DNA of 32,332 bases, from assembly GCA_016930295.1 (NCBI GenBank), contig JAFGHE010000092.1, positions 1 to 32,332 of the forward strand, written 5' to 3'. The DNA comes from Sedimentisphaerales bacterium. GTDB taxonomy: Bacteria > Planctomycetota > Phycisphaerae > Sedimentisphaerales > SM23-30. Below the pieces are notes generated by a model. That model was not told the origin of the DNA. It saw only the letters and a program-made list of their open reading frames with translations, and did no database searches. A program made the position numbers and the translations under genes. This document shows positions 6,192 through 13,962 of the stretch, piece by piece. Numbering within the stretch: position 1 is the stretch's first letter; each line of letters starts with the position of its first letter.

Positions 6192-8462
6192 TTATGGTAA
6201 TCGACTCAATCCTTCCCATTTAACCTCCCAGTTACCATTCTGCGGGAACCCGGGCGCATGGATACCCACGCATCCGTCCCATCCGGCCGCCATCATGGCC
6301 ACGGCCGTTAACAGCCCGCCGTTGCCCGGCAGGTAAAGTGTTAGCCTCTCATCCTGATAATTATGCCCGTTATTCAGGTAGGTGTTTTTGGGAACATCCA
6401 TCAGCAGCGCGTCGATAGCCAGGTCGCCCCGGCCCACGCGCGCCGCGGTCATGGCCACCAGCGGATAATCCCAGCCCCAGGTATGCTGCCAGTCCCAGGT
6501 CTGCATCACCTTTGCCAGGGTATCACGCATCCTGTCCGTATCAACACCTTCGCCGGGCAGCATGCCGCAGGAAGCTAACAGGGTGGGATGATCCCTGCGA
6601 TTTGATTCTCTCTCAAACGTATCCAGTGCCGTTTCCGTATTCTGATACAATCCGTTATGAGCCGGCAATTCCGAAAGGTGTTCAATAACGTGGTCCCATT
6701 TTTCCACGCGCGCCAGGCCCAGGCGCTCCCGCCAGATTTGCGCGGTTTTTAATCCAAACGCCCAATACGACAATTCAAATCCGGGATTCATGGTTTCCGC
6801 CGGTTTATAGATTTCCTGTGCCGGTATCAAAGGCGGACCCAGCACATAGCGCCCGCTCGCCTCATCCCAGTGGGCATAAGACGCCATAAACTCCGCCGTG
6901 GCAAAAACGATTTCTTGATAACGGTCCAAAACGCTCTGCTCCGGGCACGCGCGATAAAGCACTTCCGCATAATAAATCGGATGAGGCTGCTGCCAGATCA
7001 GGAACACACCTACAGTCGAAGGACTCTCCCGCCCATCATATCCCACCATCTTGGGCCACCGACACCCCGCATATCCCTGGCGCTTGGCCTTCGCCCGCGC
7101 CATAGGCAAAATCCTTTCATACCATGACAGGCTCTTTTCAAATAACTCCTTTTGGCCCCACAATACAAAATGCACCCCATGCCACCAGTGCATCTCCAGG
7201 TGAAACTTGCCGTACCAGCTGTTACACGTCAGCCCTGTCTCCGCCGGCGGCATGGACCCCGCGCACTGCACCGCCGTTAAATATCGCGACAACACAATCC
7301 GCCGTTCCAGTTCCCCCCATCTGTGATCTCTGCTGCCGGATAAATCCACCGCGCCGCCGGTTGTCCAGAACTCCTGCCAGTGCGACTTTGACGCCGCGAA
7401 CGTCTCTTCCGCGTCCGGCGTTCGCCGACTATCTGACTCGGGCAAAAACCGACACGTAAATTTAAATTCCCTGCCGCCCTGCACTGCCAGCACAAACGCA
7501 TGGTCACCCCTGCGCTTAAATTCAGCGGCGCCCTGCCAGTTAATCTCCACAAAATAGGTGTCCGCATCCAGCTTCCGTTCGATCACCACCCAACTCTCCC
7601 CGGTCGAATGAATTCTTGAGGTATGTTTGTCAGGACTGTCCCAGTCCGTGGATTGTTTACCCCAGGATAACGAGCCGTAGGGAAAATCAAACGTAATACC
7701 AAGGCGGCCTCCGGCTAACAGTTCCGACTTCATCCGTACCCCCACCTGATCGAATTGCGGATGACAACCCGTCTCCACCTGCATCGCCATATCTTCAATG
7801 GTAAACGAACTCTTTATGATTCCTTCCCAGATGTCCGCGCTCTGCCGGATATCGGTTATATCAGACAGTTGCATTTTGCCTCCATCCTCTTTGGTGATAT
7901 CTAACCCGATTTTGCCCAGATGCAGACGGTGCGGATTGGCGCGCAGCCACTGGCCCGCGTCGCTGTGCTGCCGGCCGGCATATGATACCTGGCGCCCGTA
8001 CGTATCATAATAATCAAACGTATCATCCAGGCTATAGTTATGCTCTGACGGGATAGTATGCCAGCCCCACTGCGCGTGCGTACCCAACGGAATGCCGCTC
8101 TCATAATATTGATCAAACGTCTGCAATCCCGTAACATCCACGGTAAAGGCAAATTCACCATTGCCTACCGTAAACGGCGAGAGCCCCTCCGCCTTCTCCA
8201 CACGCGGGATATGACGATGAACCCACCCGTAACGATCAATCGCCGTACCACTATCCCAACATCCGCCCATAAACATGATTAGCCCTGAAAGAGCCAGCCC
8301 CAGGCTTGACCAGGGGGCGACAGTGCTGAGCCGAGCAGCGTAAGCCCTTCTTGGGTGGCAGCGTTTGTCGCGCAGCGACAAGCGATGGGTAAAATAACTC
8401 TTAACCTTATAAAACCTCAACCTTCCACCTGCCCAAATAGTAATTCTCCTAACCTCATTCAT
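6192..8462 (-). CDS. large alpha/alpha-barrel glycosidase-like lipoprotein (GH65/GH95-like)
   Basis: This 756-residue protein starts at an ATG overlapping the end of the URO-D-like gene (TATGAATGA). A probable lipobox, MFMGGC (Cys68), follows the hydrophobic run SSLGLALSGLI, so it is exported. The N-terminal domain carries LSPFTVGNGEFAFTVDVTGLQTF (about 94-116). A helical second half has DWQHTWGWDYPLVAMTAARVGR and LTLYLPGNGGLLTAVAMMAAGWDG, the pattern of six-hairpin barrels of the GH65/GH95 type. I recognise the family as unnamed glycosidase-like proteins of glycan-degrading bacteria, but cannot fix the substrate or the catalytic residue. Residues 22-52 are odd: basic, low-hydrophobicity, and encoded by a repeat-like hairpin sequence. 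The nearest later ATG (8274-8276) would remove the signal peptide. Confidence 0.68.
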   Translation of the reverse strand: MNEVRRITIWAGGRLRFYKVKSYFTHRLSLRDKRCHPRRAYAARLSTVAPWSSLGLALSGLIMFMGGCWDSGTAIDRYGWVHRHIPRVEKAEGLSPFTVGNGEFAFTVDVTGLQTFDQYYESGIPLGTHAQWGWHTIPSEHNYSLDDTFDYYDTYGRQVSYAGRQHSDAGQWLRANPHRLHLGKIGLDITKEDGGKMQLSDITDIRQSADIWEGIIKSSFTIEDMAMQVETGCHPQFDQVGVRMKSELLAGGRLGITFDFPYGSLSWGKQSTDWDSPDKHTSRIHSTGESWVVIERKLDADTYFVEINWQGAAEFKRRGDHAFVLAVQGGREFKFTCRFLPESDSRRTPDAEETFAASKSHWQEFWTTGGAVDLSGSRDHRWGELERRIVLSRYLTAVQCAGSMPPAETGLTCNSWYGKFHLEMHWWHGVHFVLWGQKELFEKSLSWYERILPMARAKAKRQGYAGCRWPKMVGYDGRESPSTVGVFLIWQQPHPIYYAEVLYRACPEQSVLDRYQEIVFATAEFMASYAHWDEASGRYVLGPPLIPAQEIYKPAETMNPGFELSYWAFGLKTAQIWRERLGLARVEKWDHVIEHLSELPAHNGLYQNTETALDTFERESNRRDHPTLLASCGMLPGEGVDTDRMRDTLAKVMQTWDWQHTWGWDYPLVAMTAARVGRGDLAIDALLMDVPKNTYLNNGHNYQDERLTLYLPGNGGLLTAVAMMAAGWDGCVGIHAPGFPQNGNWEVKWEGLSRLP
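8300..8400. repeat. hairpin repeat-like insert inside the 5' end of the glycosidase gene
   Basis: The segment contains a strong hairpin, with GCGTTTGTCGC (8361-8371) and GCGACAAGCGA (8375-8385) around a GCA loop. It also has TGCCACCC...GCTCAGCAC on the reverse strand, resembling the TTGCCACCC...GCTCAGGAC seen at 16927-16953. Its composition differs from the coding DNA on either side, and it supplies in-frame codons for the basic stretch before the signal hydrophobic core. Confidence 0.4.
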
Positions 8463-9531
8463 AGGAACCCGCCTTCTTCACCAGTTCAATAATATCTCGA
8501 AACGTCGCCAGGCTGACCGAATCCGGAATCGAATGATCCGACGAAAACATATAACCGCCCGACTCCTTCAATAAGGGCACCTTGGATTCTATCTCGGCCC
8601 GGAGCACCTCTGGATTATCCCAGTTTACTGAATTGATCCCGCCATGCAGGACTAACTGATCGCCATATTTTTTCTTCAGAGCCAGCGGATCCATACCGGC
8701 TTTCACCTCCAGCGGGTTCAGTCCGTCCAGCCCCATCCCCACCAGCTCCGGAATAAACGGGCTGATATCCCCGCACGAATGTAAATGCGCCTTAATCCCC
8801 TTGGCATGCGCCCAGTCAATGGCCCGCTGATGAACCGGCTGCAATAACTGCCGGTACGTCTTCAAAGAAAAAAACTGGTTCTTCTTATACCCCATATCAT
8901 CATACCAGAAAACACTGTCAAAGGTATAACCAGCCTCCCACACTTGCTCTATTAGCGCTAAATTCACATCCAGAAAATGATTAAACATATCGATACACCA
9001 CTGGGGCTCGGTAATCAGCGCCATTAAAAGCCGCTCCGTACCCACCGCCCAGGAATGCGTTACATCAAAGCCAAACCATAACAACGCGTCAATCCAGCAC
9101 CCTCGCTCCCGCCATATCGGATAATGCCTGCGCAGATAATCCCAGTCGATCCGGTCTTCGGATGGGACCATCCGCTTTTTCACCTTCTGCCACTGATCCT
9201 TGTCCGTTATGGTAAAATCCACGTAATCCGGGGTGCTCGTCGCGTGTTTTAATACCTTCATCGTCACACCCCACTTCGTGGTATAAACCGTGTAATCCGG
9301 ATTGTCTTCGATCACCACCTCCAGAAACCGCGGACTGTTATCCACCGTTATCCGGCCAATAAAATCCAGATCAAAATAATCCACATAACTCATATTGAAC
9401 GGCATCCCCTCCCTGTACCACCGCCCCAAAGTCGCCGGCCACGGCTCGTCCCAGATCGGAATCCGGTCCGCCTCCTCATGGGCAAACATCCGTTCAATCC
9501 GCTCCCTGCTGGTCATACATCCATTTTTCAT
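8455..9531 (-). CDS. URO-D/MtaA-like decarboxylase or methyltransferase-fold protein
   Basis: The 358-residue cytosolic protein has the uroporphyrinogen decarboxylase fold. It starts TSRERIERMFAHEEADRIP, typical of the family, and contains HLHSCGD (about 257-263), LVLHGGIN and FSSDHSIPDSVS near the C terminus. In corrinoid-dependent methyltransferases of this superfamily (MtaA, CmuA) the His and Cys of HSC-type motifs bind zinc. The true heme enzyme lacks that arrangement, and the gene context here has no heme genes. Methyl or carboxyl transfer on a sugar-cluster metabolite is therefore more likely, but the substrate is unknown. The ATG at 9529-9531 has a weak ribosome site; an ATG five codons later (9514-9516) is equally possible. 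The stop overlaps the start of the glycosidase-like gene, implying translational coupling. Confidence 0.8.
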   Translation of the reverse strand: MKNGCMTSRERIERMFAHEEADRIPIWDEPWPATLGRWYREGMPFNMSYVDYFDLDFIGRITVDNSPRFLEVVIEDNPDYTVYTTKWGVTMKVLKHATSTPDYVDFTITDKDQWQKVKKRMVPSEDRIDWDYLRRHYPIWRERGCWIDALLWFGFDVTHSWAVGTERLLMALITEPQWCIDMFNHFLDVNLALIEQVWEAGYTFDSVFWYDDMGYKKNQFFSLKTYRQLLQPVHQRAIDWAHAKGIKAHLHSCGDISPFIPELVGMGLDGLNPLEVKAGMDPLALKKKYGDQLVLHGGINSVNWDNPEVLRAEIESKVPLLKESGGYMFSSDHSIPDSVSLATFRDIIELVKKAGSYE

Positions 9532-9546
9532 AATTTAGTTTTCTTT

Positions 9547-9586
9547 AAAAAAAATCTCAAATAATTCAGCAGCGGCTCCGGCCGCT
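9547..9586 (-). terminator. hairpin with T-run after the nucleoside-hydrolase-like gene
   Basis: Read on the minus strand, a perfect stem AGCGGC/GCCGCT (9571-9586) is followed after about 16 bases by eight consecutive T. The distance is longer than in a classical intrinsic terminator, so it may only reduce readthrough into the URO-D-like gene. Confidence 0.4.
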
Positions 9587-9593
9587 TCTGAGA

Positions 9594-9615
9594 CCTCTGT
9601 GTCCTGCGGTAAAAA
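9594..9615. repeat. CTCTGTG-type repeat, partial copy
   Basis: ACCTCTGTGTCCTGCGGTAAAAA matches the left arm of the palindromic repeat at 4758-4785, without the right arm. It abuts the stop codon of the nucleoside-hydrolase-like gene. Confidence 0.45.
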
Positions 9616-10611
9616 CTAAAACTTGTTAAGCATAATGGACTCAATCAACTGCGCCATCACTTCCGGCTCCTCAATAAGTTTAAGATAGGCATGGTTGGTG
9701 ACTGCTCCCTCCACCCATCGATTATCACCGTTATCATCCACCTGGCAGTAGCCGCCTTCTATCTTATCCCAATATCTGCCCACACCCCCGCGCACCGCAT
9801 ACAAAACCGCGGTCTGGTCAAACGTTGAATTATCCACCAGCCGCCCCTCATAAGGCGGCATCCAACTGGCATGCTGACAAAAATGCAGATATCCCACGTA
9901 AAGAGGGGTGTTCTTGTCAATATCATTAAACACCTCACCCGTGCGGATGGCCCGGCCGATCTCAAATCCGCTGAACACCACCGGCGCCTCCAGATGCTCC
10001 AGGACAAACTTAGTCACACCCGGCATCTGCCCGCTGAAATTCCATTCTCCCTTACCGCCGGGGAAATGACCACCCATCATAACCACATTTCTGACCTTGC
10101 GCGATATCAACTCCCCGCCGGTCAAATCCGATACCGAATCCGGTTGCGACTGGATCAGCCGCTGGATATTCAACAATGGCCCCACCGTCACCAGCACCAC
10201 AGACCCATCGGCCTGCTGCGACAAAATCTTCCGGTATAACGTGGTGGTATCCGGCACATCCTTGTAGGTCAGCTTATGCTCAAAATGGTCGGCTATGGGC
10301 TTGTTGTATAACCGCTCCTCATTAAAAATATTATCCTTGCGCCCGCCAATCGGAATATCCGGATGATGATAATACCGGTTGATTGCGTCAATCGCCGCCA
10401 CCGCATACTCATCATGGGCCCAACTCATCACCGCCAGTAATTTACACTCCCCTTTATCCACAAAATTATGCAGCATCACCAGCGCGCCCAGATCGTCCGC
10501 ATCCCCGCCGATATCCGTATCAAAAATTATCTTAACCGGCGCCTTCGGCTCCACCGATGAACAGCCAACACATACCAACGCCATCACACATAGAAACAGG
10601 TATATCTTCAT
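9616..10611 (-). CDS. inosine-uridine nucleoside hydrolase-like lipoprotein
   Basis: The 331-residue protein is of the IUNH superfamily, calcium enzymes that hydrolyse N-ribosidic bonds. The lipobox LVCVGC puts the lipidated Cys at 17. The signature DTDIGGDADDLGAL (31-44) supplies the aspartates that bind calcium and ribose, and STFDQTAVLYA carries the late conserved Asp. Length matches the family (about 310-340). GAGGTGA lies just before the ATG at 10609-10611. An exported form is unusual for simple nucleoside salvage, which is cytosolic. In PVC and Bacteroidetes glycan clusters, exported relatives are common and their substrate is unclear. It lies between a PH-like membrane protein gene and the URO-D-like gene on the same strand; a hairpin follows it. 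Ribosidase activity on an external nucleoside or N-glycoside is inferred. Confidence 0.83.
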   Translation of the reverse strand: MKIYLFLCVMALVCVGCSSVEPKAPVKIIFDTDIGGDADDLGALVMLHNFVDKGECKLLAVMSWAHDEYAVAAIDAINRYYHHPDIPIGGRKDNIFNEERLYNKPIADHFEHKLTYKDVPDTTTLYRKILSQQADGSVVLVTVGPLLNIQRLIQSQPDSVSDLTGGELISRKVRNVVMMGGHFPGGKGEWNFSGQMPGVTKFVLEHLEAPVVFSGFEIGRAIRTGEVFNDIDKNTPLYVGYLHFCQHASWMPPYEGRLVDNSTFDQTAVLYAVRGGVGRYWDKIEGGYCQVDDNGDNRWVEGAVTNHAYLKLIEEPEVMAQLIESIMLNKF

Positions 10612-10664
10612 AATATCACCTCAAAAAATAGCTTTATATTTATCCTGACGAAATCGCAGACGCT

Positions 10665-11183
10665 TTAATCCATCTCTTCAAGGGGCTGACCCATGGACTG
10701 CTGCCTATATTCAAGTAAATACTCATTAAGCAAAGAAGCAAGTTCCTCAGCCTTGAAGCCGTAGGTGTCTGGCAACCCGCCTTCACACCCGGCCAAGGCA
10801 GTTGATAATTTCCTGCTTAATTTTGAACGATCATACTCAGGAACAAAATTAATTCCCACCATCTTATTTACAGTCATTCCTCTATGCGATACGCTGTAAA
10901 CGCAGAATTCAGAAATGTCATCCCATAAAATCGTGGTTTTACGGAATAATGAGCAGAATTCGATGCCCTCATCTTTGATTTTCAGATAGGCACTTCCGGG
11001 TAATAACTGTATGATGGAAGCGGCACAACCAGTACCAAAAAAAATAGCACACAGATAACCTCCGAAAGGCTCGTCTTTAATCATCCAAATCCCACCTATA
11101 GTAAATAAAAGGCAAACCGCTAACAATAATAGTAGACGTGATTTCTTAGGATAGTAAGTTTTCTTCCTGGTTAAGTGTTCCAT
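10665..11183 (-). CDS. two-TM membrane protein with PH-like domain (STM3941-like)
   Basis: The 172-residue protein has two membrane segments (about residues 17-35 and 42-60) with a short Gly-rich turn. After these comes a beta-rich domain beginning AYLKIKDEGIEFCSLFRKTTILWDDISEF. The layout and the W-x-DI motif are those of STM3941-family or bacterial PH-domain membrane proteins, whose function is unknown. The C terminus is a helix rich in Leu and Glu. AGAGGAA lies about 10 bases before the ATG. It sits inside the glycan cluster, 99 bases after the CE2 esterase gene and 53 before the nucleoside-hydrolase-like gene, but nothing ties it to sugar metabolism. Confidence 0.55.
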   Translation of the reverse strand: MEHLTRKKTYYPKKSRLLLLLAVCLLFTIGGIWMIKDEPFGGYLCAIFFGTGCAASIIQLLPGSAYLKIKDEGIEFCSLFRKTTILWDDISEFCVYSVSHRGMTVNKMVGINFVPEYDRSKLSRKLSTALAGCEGGLPDTYGFKAEELASLLNEYLLEYRQQSMGQPLEEMD

Positions 11184-11255
11184 TAATAAATTTCCTCTAA
11201 AACCCTATGCTTCCAGTTAATTAATATTCTTATGTTAAGATTCTCTTCTCTTATA

Positions 11256-11283
11256 AAACTCTGTGCCTGTGTGCCTGTGTGCC
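11256..11283. repeat. CTCTGTG-type repeat with tandem TGTGCCTG units
   Basis: AAAACTCTGTG, the core of the palindromic repeat family, runs into about 2.75 tandem copies of the 8-mer TGTGCCTG (11262-11283). The last unit overlaps the stop codon of the CE2 esterase gene. It looks like a decayed repeat extended by slippage. Confidence 0.5.
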
Positions 11284-12401
11284 TACTCCAATCCCATCAC
11301 TCCCTTATAAAACGGCAGCAGTTCCTGCGCCATTTGCGCATGTTCTTCTTCGTTGGGATGACCGGACCCACCGTGGTTGTACACCCGCGAAAAAGCAAAC
11401 ATATGAATCTTGTCTTCTTTATCTACCCGACGCAGGTGTTCGATAATCTCCGTTAAATACTCCTTCAACCTGGCATCCTTCTCACCCGAGAGCATCGGAC
11501 TGGTCAGCAGACATATAGGGACATTAGGGTAGCGCCCGCGCATATGCCGGATAAACTGAATATAATTCTTTATAAATTCAGCCTCGTTCAAAGGCTGTCG
11601 CTCGTACGTGCCGTCCCCATCGGAAAAATCATTGGTCCCCAGACAGATAGATATCAAATCCGGCACAAAAATCTCCGCCTCCCACGGCCGGGACGACGTC
11701 GTATTCAGATATAATTTGTCATACACCTTCGCCATGACCGGCCCGTCACTGTTCCAGTTCCGCGCTATCCCGATCCCCGACACGCTCGACAAAAGCCAGT
11801 CCGCATTCAACGCCCGCGCCACCAGCGGCCCGTACGCCAGATATGCATTATGCTGATCATACCACTCGCCCGATCCATACGGCAACCCCGTCGCATCCAA
11901 ACCCGTCCCGCACGTTATCGAATCCCCGATAAACTCAATCTTCCGCGTCTGAGTCTTTTTAAACGGCGCCAACTCATCGCACCACAACCCGGCAAAATCA
12001 ATAGTTCCGTTTTGCGCCTCTGTGGCCTTACATACCAGCAATGTATGCTCCGTATCCGCCAGATTCTCCGCCAACCCGTATTGCTTCTGATCGATACTCA
12101 CTTTGGTCCGACCCAGGTAGTTCCCGTCAATCACCGTAGCAATATAATTATGATTCGTACCATACAAATGCTCATCTTCCAGTAGAATATCACACGTACT
12201 GCCCCGGAATTTCACCTCCAGGTAAGAACCCGCACCGCCAAGCCTGGGTTTGAGGGGATCAGCAAACCCAATCCGCCCTGTATAATGTATATTCGCATCA
12301 TCCGGCAAAAAAAGAACCGGGCCCTCGCAACATTTCGGCGCACAGCCAGAAAACAACAGCCCCAGCATACCCAGAGTAATTATCAGTGCCAATCGCTTCA
12401 T
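11283..12401 (-). CDS. CE2-type acetyl-carbohydrate esterase lipoprotein
   Basis: The 372-residue protein has a lipobox LFSGC (Cys20). An N-terminal beta-sandwich (about 30-150) is followed by an SGNH hydrolase domain, the arrangement of carbohydrate esterase family 2. Ser161 is in IEFIGDSITCGTG, the GTND block is in ICLGTNDFSDG (252-262), and the catalytic His348 is in GHPNEEEHAQ. CE2 enzymes remove 6-O- or other acetyl groups from xylan or mannan oligosaccharides. The usual Asp three residues before the His is absent (Gly345), so it would rely on a Ser-His dyad, as described for the Clostridium thermocellum CE2 enzyme. AAGGAGATA precedes the ATG. Together with the GH26 mannanase this points to acetylated mannan. 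It is the first sizeable gene of the minus-strand run. Confidence 0.85.
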   Translation of the reverse strand: MKRLALIITLGMLGLLFSGCAPKCCEGPVLFLPDDANIHYTGRIGFADPLKPRLGGAGSYLEVKFRGSTCDILLEDEHLYGTNHNYIATVIDGNYLGRTKVSIDQKQYGLAENLADTEHTLLVCKATEAQNGTIDFAGLWCDELAPFKKTQTRKIEFIGDSITCGTGLDATGLPYGSGEWYDQHNAYLAYGPLVARALNADWLLSSVSGIGIARNWNSDGPVMAKVYDKLYLNTTSSRPWEAEIFVPDLISICLGTNDFSDGDGTYERQPLNEAEFIKNYIQFIRHMRGRYPNVPICLLTSPMLSGEKDARLKEYLTEIIEHLRRVDKEDKIHMFAFSRVYNHGGSGHPNEEEHAQMAQELLPFYKGVMGLE

Positions 12402-12405
12402 ACCA

Positions 12406-12519
12406 TTATCTCCTTGTTATCTTCCATAGGACAGGGGATGGTCCATCCATATCTTTAGTCATTACCGAACAGCCACTCAGCACCCACATCAACACAATAA
12501 TTGTTCCTGTCATTTTCAT
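12406..12519 (-). CDS. 37-residue lipoprotein leader peptide or truncated lipoprotein
   Basis: An ATG at 12517-12519 follows AAGGAG at ideal spacing. It encodes MKMTGTIIVLMWVLSGC, a textbook lipoprotein signal with lipobox VLSGC, then only 20 residues (SVMTKDMDGPSPVLWKITRR) before TAA. The stop overlaps the ribosome site of the CE2 gene, which starts 4 bases later, so the two are translationally linked. It is either a genuine small lipoprotein or what remains of a larger one after a deletion. The longer frame that extends it upstream to 12774 has no ribosome site and is not preferred. Confidence 0.55.
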   Translation of the reverse strand: MKMTGTIIVLMWVLSGCSVMTKDMDGPSPVLWKITRR

Positions 12520-12789
12520 ACTTCTACTCCTTGCCGCGTAACAGCATATACGGATACACTGCCATAGCGGCGCCTGCTTATTTAAAATATCCTGCATACG
12601 CGTTACTGCCCTGTATCCCTTTAATAATAAAGTATTTATAATCTCACGCCTCACATCAACACCTGGCCTGAATATAATAAAATAGTGTATCGCAATCAAT
12701 TTCGAACCGCAACCTCTATGTACACAATTTAAACCCCGACCCAGGGATAAGAAATAAAAGAACTGTTCTGTCAAAGGATGAAACTCTTG
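12520..12789. other. upstream region of the minus-strand glycan cluster
   Basis: About 270 bases with no convincing gene. It must contain the promoter of the CE2-led run, or one further up; the reverse strand has AT-rich candidates near 12620-12690 but none I can place with confidence. It may also be the scar left by deletion of the rest of the Sde182-type gene on its right. Confidence 0.3.
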
Positions 12790-13011
12790 CTAATCCATGC
12801 CGGGCAGAACCAGCAGATTATCGTCCGTCCGCAATATAACCTCCTGCGCATGATTGGTTTTGTTATAATCACAGGTATAAAGCAGAAATCGTACAAAAGA
12901 ACTTTTATCATCAATCTCACCGTCCGTAGTGACAATCAGCCGGGGTCTGGATTCATTCGCGAACAATGGCACTGTTGATAACAACATTAATGTTACTATT
13001 AGTCTTCTCAA
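12790..13011 (-). pseudogene. truncated Sde182-type (DUF1593) cellulose-binding nucleoside-hydrolase-like gene
   Basis: After a short signal peptide (MLLSTVPLFANES) the frame reads RPRLIVTTDGEIDDKSSFVRFLLYTCDYN, the well-conserved opening of the DUF1593/Sde182 family. That family is a nucleoside-hydrolase-like fold found in secreted plant-polymer-degrading proteins of 400 or more residues. The match then stops: the next 23 residues are unrelated and end at a stop, so only about 50 genuine residues remain. The start is a TTG at 13009-13011 with AGGATGAG just before it; an in-frame ATG is at 12985-12987. I find no continuation of the family downstream in the other frames, so this is a deletion remnant rather than a simple frameshift. 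Confidence 0.6.
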
Positions 13012-13355
13012 CTCATCCTGGTCCCTGCCGGCTATCTATGTTCAATTTTCTAAAAAACCAGCATGAAATAGGCTTAAATAATAAACCATCAAATTAAAAT
13101 ACAAAATGAAAGGCATTAACCACTATATTTAGTATTGTTTCATATTTCTTTACACAAAATGTATTTGACTTGTCCGAAACATAATTTATCATTACTTTAT
13201 TCAACATAAAAACTTATGATAAAAAATCAAGAGAAACTTGCCCCCAGACCGATATAAAACTATAATTCAGATTACCCAAATTATCAAGATAGGTATCCAG
13301 CTTATGCGGGCCTGCCTTATACCATGGGCAGTTATCTGCAGGGAAGCATTAAGAT
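13012..13355. other. AT-rich divergent intergenic region
   Basis: This 344-base stretch separates the minus-strand cluster from the plus-strand signalling cassette. It is markedly AT-rich. It contains one plausible plus-strand promoter (13165-13192) and, just before the next gene, a ribosome site AGGGAAG and a small GC-rich inverted sequence around 13306-13332. No gene is visible. Confidence 0.4.
13165..13192 (+). promoter_or_regulatory. candidate sigma-70 type promoter
   Basis: TTGACT (13165-13170) and TATCAT (13187-13192) are separated by 16 bases. This is the best housekeeping-type match in the gap and would give a leader of about 155 bases before the amidase-fold gene. Confidence 0.35.
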
Positions 13356-13877
13356 ATGGTTAATCAAGGAAGATTAATAAAAGTCGTTTTCTTACTCATG
13401 GCTGCCATGACGACCGGGGCCTTAATTCTATTAGCTTTCGAGGGAAAACCCATTAAACCCATGGCCTTCAGTTTGTCCAGCCAGACTCCCTTGAAATCCG
13501 TTCATTCCGTCTTAGGTACCCAAGCCGGGATTGAACTGGGACACTGGCAGCAGATTGAAGTCTCCTATGAATCCAATCAGGGTCGCTTATCAGCCGGTAA
13601 CGGACCCACCGGCTCGCTGACTATGGCCTATCATTTCATCATCAGTAATCACGCCACGGGTATGGATGGCCAGATTTTTGCCACCTACCGTTGGGCCAGA
13701 CAACTGGAATGTATCAATCTGAAAAATTCTTCTAATTTCCCCCGAATCATCAGAATTTGCCTGATTGTTGAACCAGATGATGACCTGATTACACCACAAC
13801 AATCCCGACAGATTGAAAAGCTTGTCTCCAGCCTGAAAAAATACTGCCAGATCAGTTCACCCGTCGTCTGGAAATAA
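13356..13877 (+). CDS. membrane-anchored degenerate PGRP/N-acetylmuramoyl-alanine amidase-fold protein
   Basis: The 173-residue protein has one N-terminal membrane segment (about 8-27). A periplasmic domain then follows the order of a PGRP-type amidase. W64-QQIEVSYES aligns with the WxxIVIHHSAT strand, YHFIISNHATGMDGQI (92-106) with the YHFVIGNGTGSGDGQI core, and IIRICLIVEPDD with GIGICLVGDF. The final helix PQQSRQIEKLVSSLKKYCQI matches the family end. However, the zinc-binding His pair is replaced by Ser70-Tyr71, the second His is missing near LECINLK, and the chain ends before the GHRD site. It should therefore bind rather than cut, perhaps sensing peptidoglycan. AGGGAAG precedes the ATG. 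It lies upstream of a kinase-phosphatase pair on the same strand. Confidence 0.65.
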   Translation: MVNQGRLIKVVFLLMAAMTTGALILLAFEGKPIKPMAFSLSSQTPLKSVHSVLGTQAGIELGHWQQIEVSYESNQGRLSAGNGPTGSLTMAYHFIISNHATGMDGQIFATYRWARQLECINLKNSSNFPRIIRICLIVEPDDDLITPQQSRQIEKLVSSLKKYCQISSPVVWK

Positions 13878-13962
13878 TCCTCTCTGTATATACAATTCCA
13901 TATATACCCATAAACCTTTTTTTTATAAACATTTACAATGAAACAATCCTTTTAATGCCCAC

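Noticed and set aside
8455-9531. True heme-pathway uroporphyrinogen decarboxylase (HemE)
   Set aside because: The HSCGD motif, length and glycan-cluster context fit the MtaA/CmuA-like side of the superfamily, and no heme genes are nearby.
12520-12774. N-terminal extension of the small lipoprotein frame to 122 codons
   Set aside because: The extension has no ribosome site and no sensible protein features, while the ATG at 12517-12519 has AAGGAG and begins a perfect lipoprotein signal.
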